The notes under the pieces are model-generated. The model ran no database searches and was not told the DNA's origin. It worked only from the letters and a program-made list of their open reading frames with translations. Both the position numbers and the translations under genes were made by a program. A stretch of DNA of 30,452 bases, taken from IMG/VR virus record IMGVR_UViG_3300024515_000289, positions 1 through 30,452 of that record; one strand, given 5' to 3'. The stretch comes from a virus. Position 1 is the stretch's first letter, and each line of letters opens with the position of its first letter. Below are positions 13,051-21,052 of this stretch, in pieces.

Positions 13051-14148
13051 TTAAGTAAGTTGATTTGCTATATAGGGAAAAATTTTATCAAAGCTTTGAT
13101 CTCTAATATCATCATAAGTTTTTATATAATGCCAAGCCTGTTGTGACAAATCAGTTCCTGGTAAATTCATAAAATTTATAACATTTTGGAATCTGTTGGT
13201 TTTTCCTAGCTTTTTACTTATATATTCTTTTGCAGGCTCTGGTAAATTTTTTATACTAAAATAATCAGGATCAGACACCATACCCAAATAGGGATCATCC
13301 AGACCCTGCTTGTAACACCAGATGAAGAATTCTGGCAGATCAAGTACATTGAAAATACTTACTGTATGACTAATTTTAAGTATAATATTTGAATATAATT
13401 TGGACTTATCTTTATACCTGTTAATGTTAATCAAGCAATCTTGCCATTGAGCTGGCCATCTAATATACTCAAATTTTTCTTTTAAACCATCTATACTTAC
13501 CAGCAAAGTCACAGTCTTAAATTTTTCCCATCTAGACCAAAATTCATCTGTGGGGAAAACAGTACCGTTTGTTATGTGTGTTAGATTTATGTCCCCACTT
13601 GTATTGTTATCAATTAAAAAGTCCAACCACTCTAGTTGTTGGGTTGTACCTGATAAAAATGGTTCTCCTCCCGAGATTTCTATACTACTTAAATTAGTTA
13701 GGCTGTCACGCAGAGATTCAGTAAATTCTGGATTGTTATAAAATTTTTGGTGTTTATAAATGGTGATATCGGGAAGAATATTTTTAACTTTGCGTTCGTT
13801 ATCTGCCCACTTGCTGCTGGCATAACTATAACAAGTCCTGCAAGCAAGATTACAAGTGTTACCAAATGCCAATTGTAATTTTGTAAATGCCTGGCTAGTA
13901 GAACTAGTGGCACTAGATTCTAGCATTCTTTTAGACACTAAACCTGAATCTTCATCCTGCCAACAACGATTGCAACCGCTGGGCCTTTGTCCCTGTAGAA
14001 ATTGATCTTTTAGATCTTTAAGTTCAGGGCTATTCCTATAATCAACTAAGTTATCTGCTAGAGAATGTTTATATTTGCAGCAAGGACGAAAATTACCCTG
14101 AGGATCTATATCAAGATTGTCCCAGGGTAAAGAGCAATAGTGTTGCAT
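13051..14148 (-). CDS. Twitch-domain radical SAM protein (365 residues)
   Basis: Residues 1-65 form an N-terminal auxiliary cluster region: C5 (Y-C-S-L-P-W), D-P-x-G-x-x-x-x-C-C (C23, C24), then C59-N-R-C62-W. The radical SAM core follows with C-N-L-A-C-R-T-C (C99, C103, C106; CX3CX2C), G-G-E-P at 160-163, and a VSIDG block. This order is that of the 'twitch domain-containing radical SAM protein' group known from phages and some bacteria, whose substrates are not established. It sits between FolE with its partner and two small genes, three bases after 14152-14751. A role in modifying a protein, sugar or nucleic acid cannot be decided. Confidence 0.85.
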   Translation of the reverse strand: MQHYCSLPWDNLDIDPQGNFRPCCKYKHSLADNLVDYRNSPELKDLKDQFLQGQRPSGCNRCWQDEDSGLVSKRMLESSATSSTSQAFTKLQLAFGNTCNLACRTCYSYASSKWADNERKVKNILPDITIYKHQKFYNNPEFTESLRDSLTNLSSIEISGGEPFLSGTTQQLEWLDFLIDNNTSGDINLTHITNGTVFPTDEFWSRWEKFKTVTLLVSIDGLKEKFEYIRWPAQWQDCLININRYKDKSKLYSNIILKISHTVSIFNVLDLPEFFIWCYKQGLDDPYLGMVSDPDYFSIKNLPEPAKEYISKKLGKTNRFQNVINFMNLPGTDLSQQAWHYIKTYDDIRDQSFDKIFPYIANQLT

Positions 14149-14151
14149 TAA

Positions 14152-14751
14152 TTATTTTTTATCTGGAAAAGGCCAGACTGGCATTGACTCTATTACGTCC
14201 TTTTCCGAATCTGCCGGATTAATTTTAGCAAGTTCGTCGAAGCTTATTTCCTCATCATCTTCTTCTTTAAAGTCAACAGCGTTGCCATTCTCATCTGCAC
14301 AAATTATCTTGACACGATTGCCTAGTTCATCTTCTATTAGAATAGGCCCCCATACCCAGGCTTCAGTATCAGTCTGACTCCAACCTTCTTCATCTTCTAA
14401 AACTTCATATACGCTAGAATCACCAAAACGTTCTAATAATTGTTCCTGCTCTTCTTCGTCCATATCATCTGGGAAATCGAAATCCTCCCAGCATCCATCA
14501 GTCATACTGTCCAGTTCGGAATTAATAATGTTATTAACACAGCAATCGTACATATTAATACTGTCGCAGCGGCCATCACCGCCTGGAACGTAGGTAAACT
14601 CAAATTTGGGAGGAAGATCATCGTCTGTTTCTACAATAAAATTACTCCAACGATATCCAGTTTTGCGAACAATACTTTCACCATCTTTATAATAGTATTC
14701 GTGTTCTTCGCAGGACTTTTTATAATAAGTTGATACGTTCCAGGTAGCCAT
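14152..14751 (-). CDS. Acidic conserved phage protein, 199 residues
   Basis: The protein is very acidic, especially at 80-115 (DSMTDGCWEDFDFPDDMDEE) and again at 155-175. The N-terminal half has aromatic and cysteine-rich blocks (SCEEHEYYYKDGES, then MYDCCVNN) and EAWVWGPILIEDE follows. Such charge could mimic DNA or bind basic proteins, but that is speculation. Its ATG shares one base with the folE stop (TAATG at 14749-14753). No family function is known to me. Confidence 0.65.
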   Translation of the reverse strand: MATWNVSTYYKKSCEEHEYYYKDGESIVRKTGYRWSNFIVETDDDLPPKFEFTYVPGGDGRCDSINMYDCCVNNIINSELDSMTDGCWEDFDFPDDMDEEEQEQLLERFGDSSVYEVLEDEEGWSQTDTEAWVWGPILIEDELGNRVKIICADENGNAVDFKEEDDEEISFDELAKINPADSEKDVIESMPVWPFPDKK

Positions 14752-15431
14752 TAGTTATGTCCCTTCATACTTAGGCAGATGTCATAAAACTCTTTTTTAA
14801 GAGCGGGGTCTTCTAGAAAACGTCCTAGCATAATCGCTGTTGTCATATCGCTTTCGTGTTCACGTACACCACGGTGTGTCATACAATGATGTTCAGCTTT
14901 GACCACCACAGCAATATTTTCTGTTTTGGCATACTGTTTTAGTGCCTCAGCAATCTGTGTTGTCATTTCTTCCTGAATCTGTGGACGCTCACAGATATGG
15001 TGTACAATACGATTGAACTTACTTAGTCCAATCACTTCGTTCTCAGGAATAATACCCACCCAGCAACGGCCTACAATATTTTGAAAATGATGTGCGCAGG
15101 TGCTTCGAATAGAAATAGGGCCTGTGGTGTAAAGACTTTTATAACCTAGGTTAGGGAAGGCTGTGACCTTGGGAGTAGGCAGATAGCGTCCACTAAATGT
15201 TTCCTGAATAAACATTTTAGCCACACGCCTAGCAGTATCCTGTGTGTTGTGGTCGTTGTCAATATCAATAACCAAGCTACGCAGAACATCTTCTAGATTG
15301 GCTGCGACTTCGTCTTGTAGTAGTTCCAGTTCTTTATCCCGGATAAACTGAGCGATATTATCATTACTATGATATCTTGCACCAGCACTTAGGATACGCT
15401 GTCTTATTTCTTCACTAATAGGTAGTTTCAT
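14751..15431 (-). CDS. folE: FolE, GTP cyclohydrolase I
   Basis: This 226-residue enzyme opens the GTP ring to 7,8-dihydroneopterin triphosphate, the first step to folate and to 7-deazaguanines. Zinc ligands are present: C112 in S-T-C-A-H-H, and C183 in E-H-H-C-M-T-H-R-G-V. H114/H115 and the I-G-L-S-K-F-N-R motif at 134-141 are typical. Length matches bacterial FolE. In this phage it most likely feeds QueD and QueE encoded about 6-8 kb further on. It is eight bases after the small gene at 15440-15631 and shares the promoter at 15653-15681. Confidence 0.93.
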   Translation of the reverse strand: MKLPISEEIRQRILSAGARYHSNDNIAQFIRDKELELLQDEVAANLEDVLRSLVIDIDNDHNTQDTARRVAKMFIQETFSGRYLPTPKVTAFPNLGYKSLYTTGPISIRSTCAHHFQNIVGRCWVGIIPENEVIGLSKFNRIVHHICERPQIQEEMTTQIAEALKQYAKTENIAVVVKAEHHCMTHRGVREHESDMTTAIMLGRFLEDPALKKEFYDICLSMKGHN

Positions 15432-15439
15432 TTTTTTGA

Positions 15440-15631
15440 TTAGTTGTCACGTGGAAGGTGGGAAATTTCTGTTACAACTGCTAACATTGAATCTAGATCG
15501 TTGCATAGGATCTTGGCACTTGCCCAATCATTATCTTCATTGCGTCCACTTACATCTACCATAAATCCATTGTCGTACATATTGACAGTAAAACTGTCAC
15601 TTACTTTGCTTAGTTTGTCAGATACTTTCAT
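15440..15631 (-). CDS. Small conserved phage protein, 63 residues
   Basis: The ATG at 15631 (M-K-V-S-D-K-L-S-K-V) follows a strong AGGAGG site; a GTG 21 bases upstream would encode that site and is rejected. The family (DSFTVNMYDNGFMVDVSGR..D.DW..AKI) is common in T4-like phages with no known function. It is the first gene after the promoter at 15653-15681 and leads into folE. Confidence 0.78.
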   Translation of the reverse strand: MKVSDKLSKVSDSFTVNMYDNGFMVDVSGRNEDNDWASAKILCNDLDSMLAVVTEISHLPRDN

Positions 15632-15652
15632 ACTTCCTCCTTTTAATAGCAC

Positions 15653-15681
15653 ATATTAAACATTTTTTAGCAGTTTGTCAA
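15653..15681 (-). promoter_or_regulatory. Sigma70 promoter before the folE block
   Basis: TTGACA (15676-15681) and TAATAT (15653-15658) are 17 bases apart on the minus strand, within the last codons and stop of the glycosyltransferase gene. The start near 15646 gives a leader of about 15 bases that includes AGGAGG. It should drive 15440-15631, folE and the genes after. Confidence 0.82.
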
Positions 15682-16723
15682 GCATAACATTTGCATTTAG
15701 ATAAGTTTCAATAAGAATACGTCTTTGCCTTGCCAAAACATCCAAATACTTGTTACGATTATTAACACGTTCGTTAATAAAGTCTTTAAGATGACCTGCA
15801 TATTTGGTATAGGATTCAAAATTTTCTGTCCATTCTGCGGGATATTTAAATTCATCCATATACATTTCACTATAACTACATCTATCAGGTACAACTGGTA
15901 TTACACCTGCTAGAACACCTTCCATCATACTGATCCCAAGGTTTTCGTGCAGACTACAACTAAACATTACAGAGCAATCTCCCAGAGTTTCATAATAATC
16001 CTCCTTGGAAAGATTCATTTTTTGTGTAATGATTAACTTATGCCCTAGGCGATTTGCTAGATCTTCAACTATTTCCGGTTGTTTATCGGCATTGTATCTA
16101 TGAGGCCAAATAACTTTTTTCGATTTTGGTTTATACCATTGAACAGTACATTCTCCTATAATAGGATTATGTGGTTGGCCGCTTCTTACTGCACGGTGTT
16201 GTTCACTATCAATACCAAGATTCTTCAAAAACATATTTTTGTGAAACTCAGTGGCAAAATAATTAAAATCACAACTATAAAACCAACTACGTTCTTGATG
16301 CCAGGGCCAGGGCTTGTTCATCTTGTAGCCTAGTATATCACTTGGGTCATAGGCACCGGCGTGCCAGATGCCGTGTATTTCCACAGGAATGTCTAGTAAG
16401 TCACTCATATACTTAATGGGCGTGATTACAAAGTTCCAGGCATCGGTTACCAAAAACTTATCACCAGCCTTGATGACACCGTCACTAAACATACGACTAA
16501 TCTTTTCCGCCTGGCTTGCCTTGTAGACATTGGTGGCACCAAAATCTAAAAAAGCACCAGTGGTAGTATTAGGTGGAATGCTCACGCCATCGATTGTGAC
16601 CACTTTAACATCTAGAGTGCGTTTCTTTATTTCCTGATCTATTATCGTGGGAATATTTTGATACCATTGTTTGGTATATCTAGCGTCTATAGGTTCAATT
16701 GGAACAATATAGATAGTTGTCAT
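15656..16723 (-). CDS. GT-B fold glycosyltransferase
   Basis: This 355-residue protein has the two-domain look of GT-B enzymes. The C-terminal half holds the E-x7-E motif of family 4-like retaining transferases (H-E-N-L-G-I-S-M-M-E), followed by G-V-I-P-V-V-P-D, which binds the sugar nucleotide. A basic block (KVIWPHRYNADKQPE) starts the second domain. Phage enzymes of this kind usually glycosylate modified DNA bases or virion or surface sugars; the acceptor here is unknown. Its presence beside a base-modification pathway makes a DNA acceptor worth considering. It directly abuts the gene at 16724-17185. Confidence 0.8.
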   Translation of the reverse strand: MTTIYIVPIEPIDARYTKQWYQNIPTIIDQEIKKRTLDVKVVTIDGVSIPPNTTTGAFLDFGATNVYKASQAEKISRMFSDGVIKAGDKFLVTDAWNFVITPIKYMSDLLDIPVEIHGIWHAGAYDPSDILGYKMNKPWPWHQERSWFYSCDFNYFATEFHKNMFLKNLGIDSEQHRAVRSGQPHNPIIGECTVQWYKPKSKKVIWPHRYNADKQPEIVEDLANRLGHKLIITQKMNLSKEDYYETLGDCSVMFSCSLHENLGISMMEGVLAGVIPVVPDRCSYSEMYMDEFKYPAEWTENFESYTKYAGHLKDFINERVNNRNKYLDVLARQRRILIETYLNANVMLDKLLKNV

Positions 16724-17185
16724 TTACTTGTGTCCGTGCCATAAAGTTTGAGCTCCGGGAATAGCTGACTTTTCTAGTGCAGTATCCATTGCAGTTTTAG
16801 CTCGCACATCTGGAATCTTTTGTGCCAACTTTTCCAGAGTTCCCAATTGTGGACCCCACTGTTCGGGATATTTTGGGCGAGTGCCTTCTGTATGACTAAA
16901 GCTAGAAGCAGCAGCACGAGTAAAGGTTTCCAATCTATGAAACTGATCATCTAGATTGGTTAATCTAGTATTAAGGTTACGCACATCTTCATAAAGTCTG
17001 CGTAACGGCCCATTGCGATGGGTCAACCCTGTGTTTTTATCTTCAGGTTCCGTTAATATAACCATCATCATTAGTTGCCGTAGTGCATTTTTAATTCTAG
17101 GATCGTCGCTGGTCATTGCTGTATCAAACATATCAATGAAACGTTCCATATCAAAGTCTTCTTGGTCTTTTTCTCTCATTGCCAT
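16724..17185 (-). CDS. Conserved phage protein, 153 residues
   Basis: I start it at the ATG at 17185, which shares one base with the upstream stop (TAATG); upstream starts would read back into that gene. The N-terminal block D-M-E-R-F-I-D-M-F-D-T-A-M and the following K-N-A-L-R-Q-L-M-M-M-V-I-L-T are familiar from a T4-like phage hypothetical family. A predicted coiled coil follows (LYEDVRNLNTRLTNLDDQFH). The C-terminus is His-containing (WHGHK). Function unknown. Confidence 0.7.
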   Translation of the reverse strand: MAMREKDQEDFDMERFIDMFDTAMTSDDPRIKNALRQLMMMVILTEPEDKNTGLTHRNGPLRRLYEDVRNLNTRLTNLDDQFHRLETFTRAAASSFSHTEGTRPKYPEQWGPQLGTLEKLAQKIPDVRAKTAMDTALEKSAIPGAQTLWHGHK

Positions 17186-17448
17186 TATAACCATCCACCT
17201 GCTCTCGCAATTCCAATTATGCCTACTAGAATCCAAAAACCATTCAGTAGTGTATAGGCACGATCCTTTTTAAGAGTCGCGCAGTAAGTTAAGAGTATAG
17301 CATCAAGTGTATTAAAGACCCAGACAAACATAAAAGGACTTGCTGGGCCTAACCAGGACACTAGAGTAAAGCTGATGATACGCATTATTACACCCAACAT
17401 TTCCATAGCAGGAATGTTGGCCTTGATAAAATCAAGAACTATGTTCAT
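17185..17448 (-). CDS. Phage membrane protein, 87 residues
   Basis: Three hydrophobic segments appear at about residues 15-33, 37-56 and 68-84 (LNGFWILVGIIGIARAGG). The V-S-W-L-G-x-x-S-P-F and F-N-T-L-D-A-I-L-L-T-Y-C-A blocks recur in marine T4-like phages (recalled). The arrangement slightly resembles half of a small transporter. It overlaps the next gene upstream as ATGA (17445-17448). Confidence 0.7.
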   Translation of the reverse strand: MNIVLDFIKANIPAMEMLGVIMRIISFTLVSWLGPASPFMFVWVFNTLDAILLTYCATLKKDRAYTLLNGFWILVGIIGIARAGGWL

Positions 17449-17654
17449 TGTTGATTACTTTCTTTGTTTTGTTGACGCAACAGCCAGTTACGCTGTTTTT
17501 CAAATTTACGATACTGCTCGGATTTGTAGAGATCCTTCTCGTCAAACTTTAACATATAGTTACGGCAGTAGTCTCTGTATGCTTCTAGATCGTCAAAGAT
17601 CTTAGAAACTTCGGGTTTCATTTTAAAGTGCTTTTTGATATAAGCAGCTACCAT
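17445..17654 (-). CDS. Small conserved phage protein, 69 residues
   Basis: The ATG at 17654 has AAGGAG 7 bases upstream. The product is basic and helical, with I-F-D-D-L-E-A-Y-R-D-Y-C-R and F-D-E-K-D-L-Y-K-S motifs that I know from T4-like phage hypotheticals. Rich in Lys, Arg and Gln at the end (RNWLLRQQNKESNQQ). Nucleic-acid binding is possible but not shown. Confidence 0.7.
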   Translation of the reverse strand: MVAAYIKKHFKMKPEVSKIFDDLEAYRDYCRNYMLKFDEKDLYKSEQYRKFEKQRNWLLRQQNKESNQQ

Positions 17655-17664
17655 TTTATTCTCC

Positions 17665-18093
17665 TTAAACTTTAATTGATAGGGCAGGTTTATTTAGGTT
17701 ATAGCTAATAGCACAACCATTTTCGTTATCTTCACTGACTTCAATAATCACAGCTCGGCCGGGATATTTTTCAGCAATTTTAAGATATAGATCGTCAGCA
17801 ATCATTTCACAAGACTTATAGTTTAGTTCTAAAACTGAACTATCATACAACCCTTGTAGCCATCTTTTGAATTGGATGAATTCAATGTCCCTGTCATTAT
17901 GGAACACATCAATGTACACCCTGAAATGGAAGATGTGGCGATGAGGATGAGAGAGAAAACTAACGTCTTGTAACCGAGGATCTTCACCAGCTGCTGGATA
18001 GCAATGGATGCCCTCTTTTTGAAACGTAACCCAGATTTGTCTGCCTGCATTTTCCATTATCCTGTTTGCTGTTTCTCTTTGTTCTTGATTCAT
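17665..18093 (-). CDS. QueD/PTPS-like T-fold protein lacking the catalytic Asp-His
   Basis: This 142-residue protein follows the QueD core when aligned by eye. H-R-H-I-F-H-F (51-57) takes the place of H-G-H-S-F. S-C-E-M-I-A-D-D-L (94-102) matches the T-S-E-x-L-A-x-x-I helix, and E-V-S-E-D-N-E-N-G-C (118-127) matches the V-K-E-T-x-x-x-G-C strand. The Asp-His pair that QueD uses for catalysis has no counterpart. Proteins of this form are common hypotheticals in marine phages. It has its own promoter at 18126-18154 and lies 242 bases downstream of the DpdA-like gene, so a link to pterin or 7-deazaguanine chemistry is plausible, not proven. Confidence 0.55.
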   Translation of the reverse strand: MNQEQRETANRIMENAGRQIWVTFQKEGIHCYPAAGEDPRLQDVSFLSHPHRHIFHFRVYIDVFHNDRDIEFIQFKRWLQGLYDSSVLELNYKSCEMIADDLYLKIAEKYPGRAVIIEVSEDNENGCAISYNLNKPALSIKV

Positions 18094-18125
18094 AATTAAT
18101 TAAAATTTAAGTTGTTGGCAATAGT

Positions 18126-18154
18126 ATTATAATTAATGATCATCATCGTGTAAA
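18126..18154 (-). promoter_or_regulatory. Sigma70 promoter before the T-fold gene
   Basis: TTTACA (18149-18154) and TATAAT (18126-18131) are 17 bases apart on the minus strand; the -35 box lies in the end of the YdcH-like gene. The leader to the ATG at 18093 is about 26 bases, AT-rich, without an evident Shine-Dalgarno sequence. Confidence 0.75.
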
Positions 18155-18342
18155 GTATTATGGTCATAGTCCCATTGCAATCTATTTAGACGACTTATCT
18201 CATCTCTTAAAGAAAGTTTGCGTTTTTTTAACTCAGTTAACTTATCTTTTTCTACGTGCGGATGATTTCTTTCCATATCGTCGATTTGTTTATTTAAAAC
18301 TCGGTGCATTTCTTCTAGATGACGAATTTTTTCCTTATACAT
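18133..18342 (-). CDS. YdcH-like (DUF465) coiled-coil protein
   Basis: The ATG at 18342 follows GAGG at 6 bases and lies 5 bases inside the end of the DpdA-like gene. The 69-residue product is almost all coiled coil and matches YdcH: I-R-H-L-E-E-M-H-R-V-L-N-K-Q-I at the start, and L-K-K-R-K-L-S-L-R-D-E-I later. An acidic/His tail (DYDHNTLHDDDH) ends it. The function of YdcH proteins is unknown; they are probably small dimeric adaptors. Confidence 0.75.
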   Translation of the reverse strand: MYKEKIRHLEEMHRVLNKQIDDMERNHPHVEKDKLTELKKRKLSLRDEISRLNRLQWDYDHNTLHDDDH

Positions 18343-19909
18343 TGGATTCCTCAAATAAACTTGGATTTAATACTACTTCTGCTTTTTTACGTTCTACTGC
18401 TTCCGTTACTGGACCACTTCCTTCTAGATCGAAATGTTCCTGTAATTTAGTATGGGCGTTAACTGCACGTTTACCCAAAAAACCGTTTGCACTTGATCCC
18501 ACTATGCAGGTATACCATCTATCGAACTCGTCAATTTTACGCATTGCATCTGAGTGGGTAGGCGCACTAAAGATATCGTCAGTGACCTGACGAAAAGTCT
18601 CTCGCACTGTCACTTCACGTACAAGCATTTCTGGTATAACACCTGCATCGTAGAGTTCATTGCCATCCTGTACTGCCTTGAGATGAGCGTAGACATTGTG
18701 TCCCATTAAAATAGCATAGGCAAAACTGTCCCAGCTTGTGCGACCTTCCTTGCCTATCTTATTAAGATCGCCGGGGCCGTACCAACAGATATCGGAAATT
18801 TTAGTTCGATTAATTATGGGACTAGGAATAAATTCCTCAAATAATCCATCCTGTATAACAGCATCTCGGAAGTAACGATTGTCGTTGGCATACTTTTTGT
18901 CGTCTACACATTTTTTCATCTTGTAGCTCCATTTGGACCTATCCTCAAGATTATTTTTCCAGTAGACCTGACCGTTAGCAGTAGCTAGGAAAGGACTAGC
19001 ACAATCAAAACTGACAGTTAAATCAGGATTATGATATTTTCTCACAGCACGTTGTACATCAGTAAACAACATAGCCCACTCTAGTTTACTAGTTCCCAGA
19101 TAGTGTATCCAGTCCTGCTTGCCCTGTTCTAGAAGTCCGTCCTCCATAAGTGTGACTAGACGTTTTAGTACAAGATGCACATCACATTTATTTTGTGATC
19201 CCATAGCCCAACCATTAAAATGATCATTGGGGAATATACGATGATCACTGTATTTTTTCATCTCGGCATACCATTGATCTGCTTGTGTGTGATTGTCACC
19301 CTGTAGAACAGTAAGGAACTTACATCGACCTTTGCGATGTTTCATCCAGTACTCATAGTTGTACTTTGTTGCCTCCACGGCTTCATCATAGGTTGTAATT
19401 TTTGTAGCTTCACGACCCTTGGGTGTGCGGCCCACCCAGCCTGGGATATCAAGAGTCATACCGTAGTCCATATACTCTTCCATCCAGTCAAGTACCTGAA
19501 CACGTTTTTTCTGTGCCTGTGGACAACCACTGCCAGCTCGCCAGTCTCCTTCCCAGACACCTTTACCAATTTGAAATCCGCCACTATCTCCTAGAATAAA
19601 GGAATATTCTCGGTCGCGATTACGTACCATATCTTCTTCAGGAGCATCCTTGGTTATGTCTAGTTCAGCGTGACCTGCGGAGTAGAGTGCCCACTTGTAG
19701 GGAAAGTATGCCTCGGTGGGATTAAGCCAGTTCATACCCTCAATACCATTTTCAAAGTCTGAGGGTACACGAGCTTGTTCTACAAAATTTCCACGACGTT
19801 GTTTACCAATATAACCAGCATAAAAGCCACTTAATGCAGGTAAAAACACAGCGTATTTACTAAGTCCATTAGGTCCTAATTGTTTGGCTGTAAGATCATC
19901 ACGCTCCAT
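18335..19909 (-). CDS. dpdA: DpdA/TGT-like 7-deazaguanine transglycosylase
   Basis: This 524-residue protein resembles tRNA-guanine transglycosylases and their phage DNA-acting relatives (DpdA), which swap guanine for a 7-deazaguanine base. Key blocks are I-L-G-D-S-G-G-F-Q at 106-113 (base-binding Asp108), D154 in LDIPGW, Q-G-D-N at 203-206, G-W-A-M-G-S at 233-238 (like the GGLAVG loop), and S-F-D-C-A-S-P-F at 300-307, in which D302 corresponds to the nucleophilic aspartate of the TGT D-C-V-x-P motif. I do not find the CxCxxC zinc site of tRNA enzymes, and the protein is longer than bacterial TGT (about 375). Together with FolE, QueD and QueE, DNA is the likely target. AAGGA precedes the ATG. 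Confidence 0.85.
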   Translation of the reverse strand: MERDDLTAKQLGPNGLSKYAVFLPALSGFYAGYIGKQRRGNFVEQARVPSDFENGIEGMNWLNPTEAYFPYKWALYSAGHAELDITKDAPEEDMVRNRDREYSFILGDSGGFQIGKGVWEGDWRAGSGCPQAQKKRVQVLDWMEEYMDYGMTLDIPGWVGRTPKGREATKITTYDEAVEATKYNYEYWMKHRKGRCKFLTVLQGDNHTQADQWYAEMKKYSDHRIFPNDHFNGWAMGSQNKCDVHLVLKRLVTLMEDGLLEQGKQDWIHYLGTSKLEWAMLFTDVQRAVRKYHNPDLTVSFDCASPFLATANGQVYWKNNLEDRSKWSYKMKKCVDDKKYANDNRYFRDAVIQDGLFEEFIPSPIINRTKISDICWYGPGDLNKIGKEGRTSWDSFAYAILMGHNVYAHLKAVQDGNELYDAGVIPEMLVREVTVRETFRQVTDDIFSAPTHSDAMRKIDEFDRWYTCIVGSSANGFLGKRAVNAHTKLQEHFDLEGSGPVTEAVERKKAEVVLNPSLFEESNV

Positions 19910-20258
19910 CTTGTTCCTTTTCTTCTTGTTGACATAGGACTTTTAACATTTCAAATTTATCATATAGATCTTTTAGACCAGGATGTTTATCCATAAGTCT
20001 CTTAAGCTCTTGTTCTTCTTGCATTTTTTGGCGTGCCCAGTCAATGGCAGAAGCTGCATCTCCAGTCAAGTCTAAGTGTGTATGTCCTGATTGTATTTGA
20101 AGCCAATTAAACCCATCATAAACTTCAAAACCCTGCAGACTTGTATTAAATCTTACCTGTCCCACATTAAGAGCTCCGGGACTGGGATTCATATAAGTGG
20201 GCGAGGGGTTTCCATTATTCACACTTACATATCTACTGCCAGTGAGGGATCTAATCAT
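19899..20258 (-). CDS. Conserved phage protein, possibly virion-associated
   Basis: The first 55 residues are Gly/Asn/Pro/Ser-rich and end in V-G-Q-V-R-F-N-T-S-L-Q-G-F-E-V-Y-D-G-F-N-W-L-Q-I. This pattern is typical of fibre- or neck-related phage proteins ('Y-D-G-x-x-W'). The rest is helical and charged (ASAIDWARQKMQEEQELKR, then a Q/E-rich tail). I know the family as a hypothetical in T4-like phages. ATGA overlap with the clamp gene; 11-base overlap with the DpdA-like gene. Placement between clamp and base-modification genes is unusual for a structural protein, so the role is open. Confidence 0.65.
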   Translation of the reverse strand: MIRSLTGSRYVSVNNGNPSPTYMNPSPGALNVGQVRFNTSLQGFEVYDGFNWLQIQSGHTHLDLTGDAASAIDWARQKMQEEQELKRLMDKHPGLKDLYDKFEMLKVLCQQEEKEQDGA

Positions 20259-20986
20259 TTTTGTTGTGCTGGTAAAATATAGTTGTAGTCTACAATACCA
20301 CTATCCACAGTGATCATCGCTGCACCCTGATCACTAATTTTAAAAGTCTTATCGCCAGGCAGTGATAGAATACCAATCGCTGCATTAATAGGCCAACTCC
20401 AAGCCTTGGTTAAGTTGCCATTAACGCCGGACTGAAACACAAAGTTACCTGCGTGGGTACTATGATCACCAAAGTAAAACTTAAGGTCTCCGTTTTCTAC
20501 CTTGGCAATGAAGGTAGTTTCTTCACTGTTTGCACTAGCCTGAAAACGTAGACGCTGGATACTGGCCACGCTGGGCACTAGTTCAACGTCCCAGGTAACG
20601 CCTTTGAATTTAATAGTTTTAAGTTTGTCATTGACAATCTCGGCACTCATAAATCTGTAGTCATTGATAAAGTCACGATTGGCGTTTTCAAAGTGTACAC
20701 CCACAGGAACATCTTCACCATCACGGTTTTGTTTAACCACAGTGATGTTGGGATTTTCTTTATATTCGGGAATGTTTAGGATAGTGTTTAGTTTGTTTAG
20801 ATTTGGCATACCAAAAGTGCCAATAAAGTCGGGCACAATGCCCTTGAATTTGGCCATAACAATAACACTGCGGTCTCCGGCTACTGCTTCAAGATTAGTT
20901 TCCTGATCAGTGCCTGTGATTTTTACAAGGTCGATAAATCCCAGACTGTGAGTGTGGGCTACGATATCTTGAAGATAGTCTTTCAT
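20255..20986 (-). CDS. 45: Sliding clamp, gp45-like polymerase processivity factor
   Basis: At 243 residues this is close to T4 gp45 (228) in length and matches the clamp family I recall from marine T4-like phages (M-K-D-x-L-x-D-I-V-A-H-T-H-x-L-G-F near the start, T-F-G-M-P-N-L-N-K-L-N-T-I-L-N-I-P and F-Y-F-G-D-H-S-T-H-A-G-N). The family forms a trimeric ring that tethers polymerase to DNA and in T4 also activates late transcription. The start at 20986 follows TGGAG; an ATG 12 bases upstream lies within that site and is rejected. It heads its own block under the promoter at 21011-21039. Identification is by pattern recall, without a search. Confidence 0.78.
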   Translation of the reverse strand: MKDYLQDIVAHTHSLGFIDLVKITGTDQETNLEAVAGDRSVIVMAKFKGIVPDFIGTFGMPNLNKLNTILNIPEYKENPNITVVKQNRDGEDVPVGVHFENANRDFINDYRFMSAEIVNDKLKTIKFKGVTWDVELVPSVASIQRLRFQASANSEETTFIAKVENGDLKFYFGDHSTHAGNFVFQSGVNGNLTKAWSWPINAAIGILSLPGDKTFKISDQGAAMITVDSGIVDYNYILPAQQK

Positions 20987-21010
20987 TGAAGTCTCCATAA
21001 ATGTATTAAA

Positions 21011-21039
21011 AGTGTAACGTTTATATTTAGATCAGTCAA
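21011..21039 (-). promoter_or_regulatory. Sigma70 promoter of the clamp gene
   Basis: TTGACT (21034-21039) and TACACT (21011-21016) are 17 bases apart on the minus strand, in the 66-base gap after the methyltransferase gene. The leader is about 18 bases and carries TGGAG. It separates the clamp-dpdA block from the polymerase block. Confidence 0.78.
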
Positions 21040-21052
21040 GATCTTTGATATA

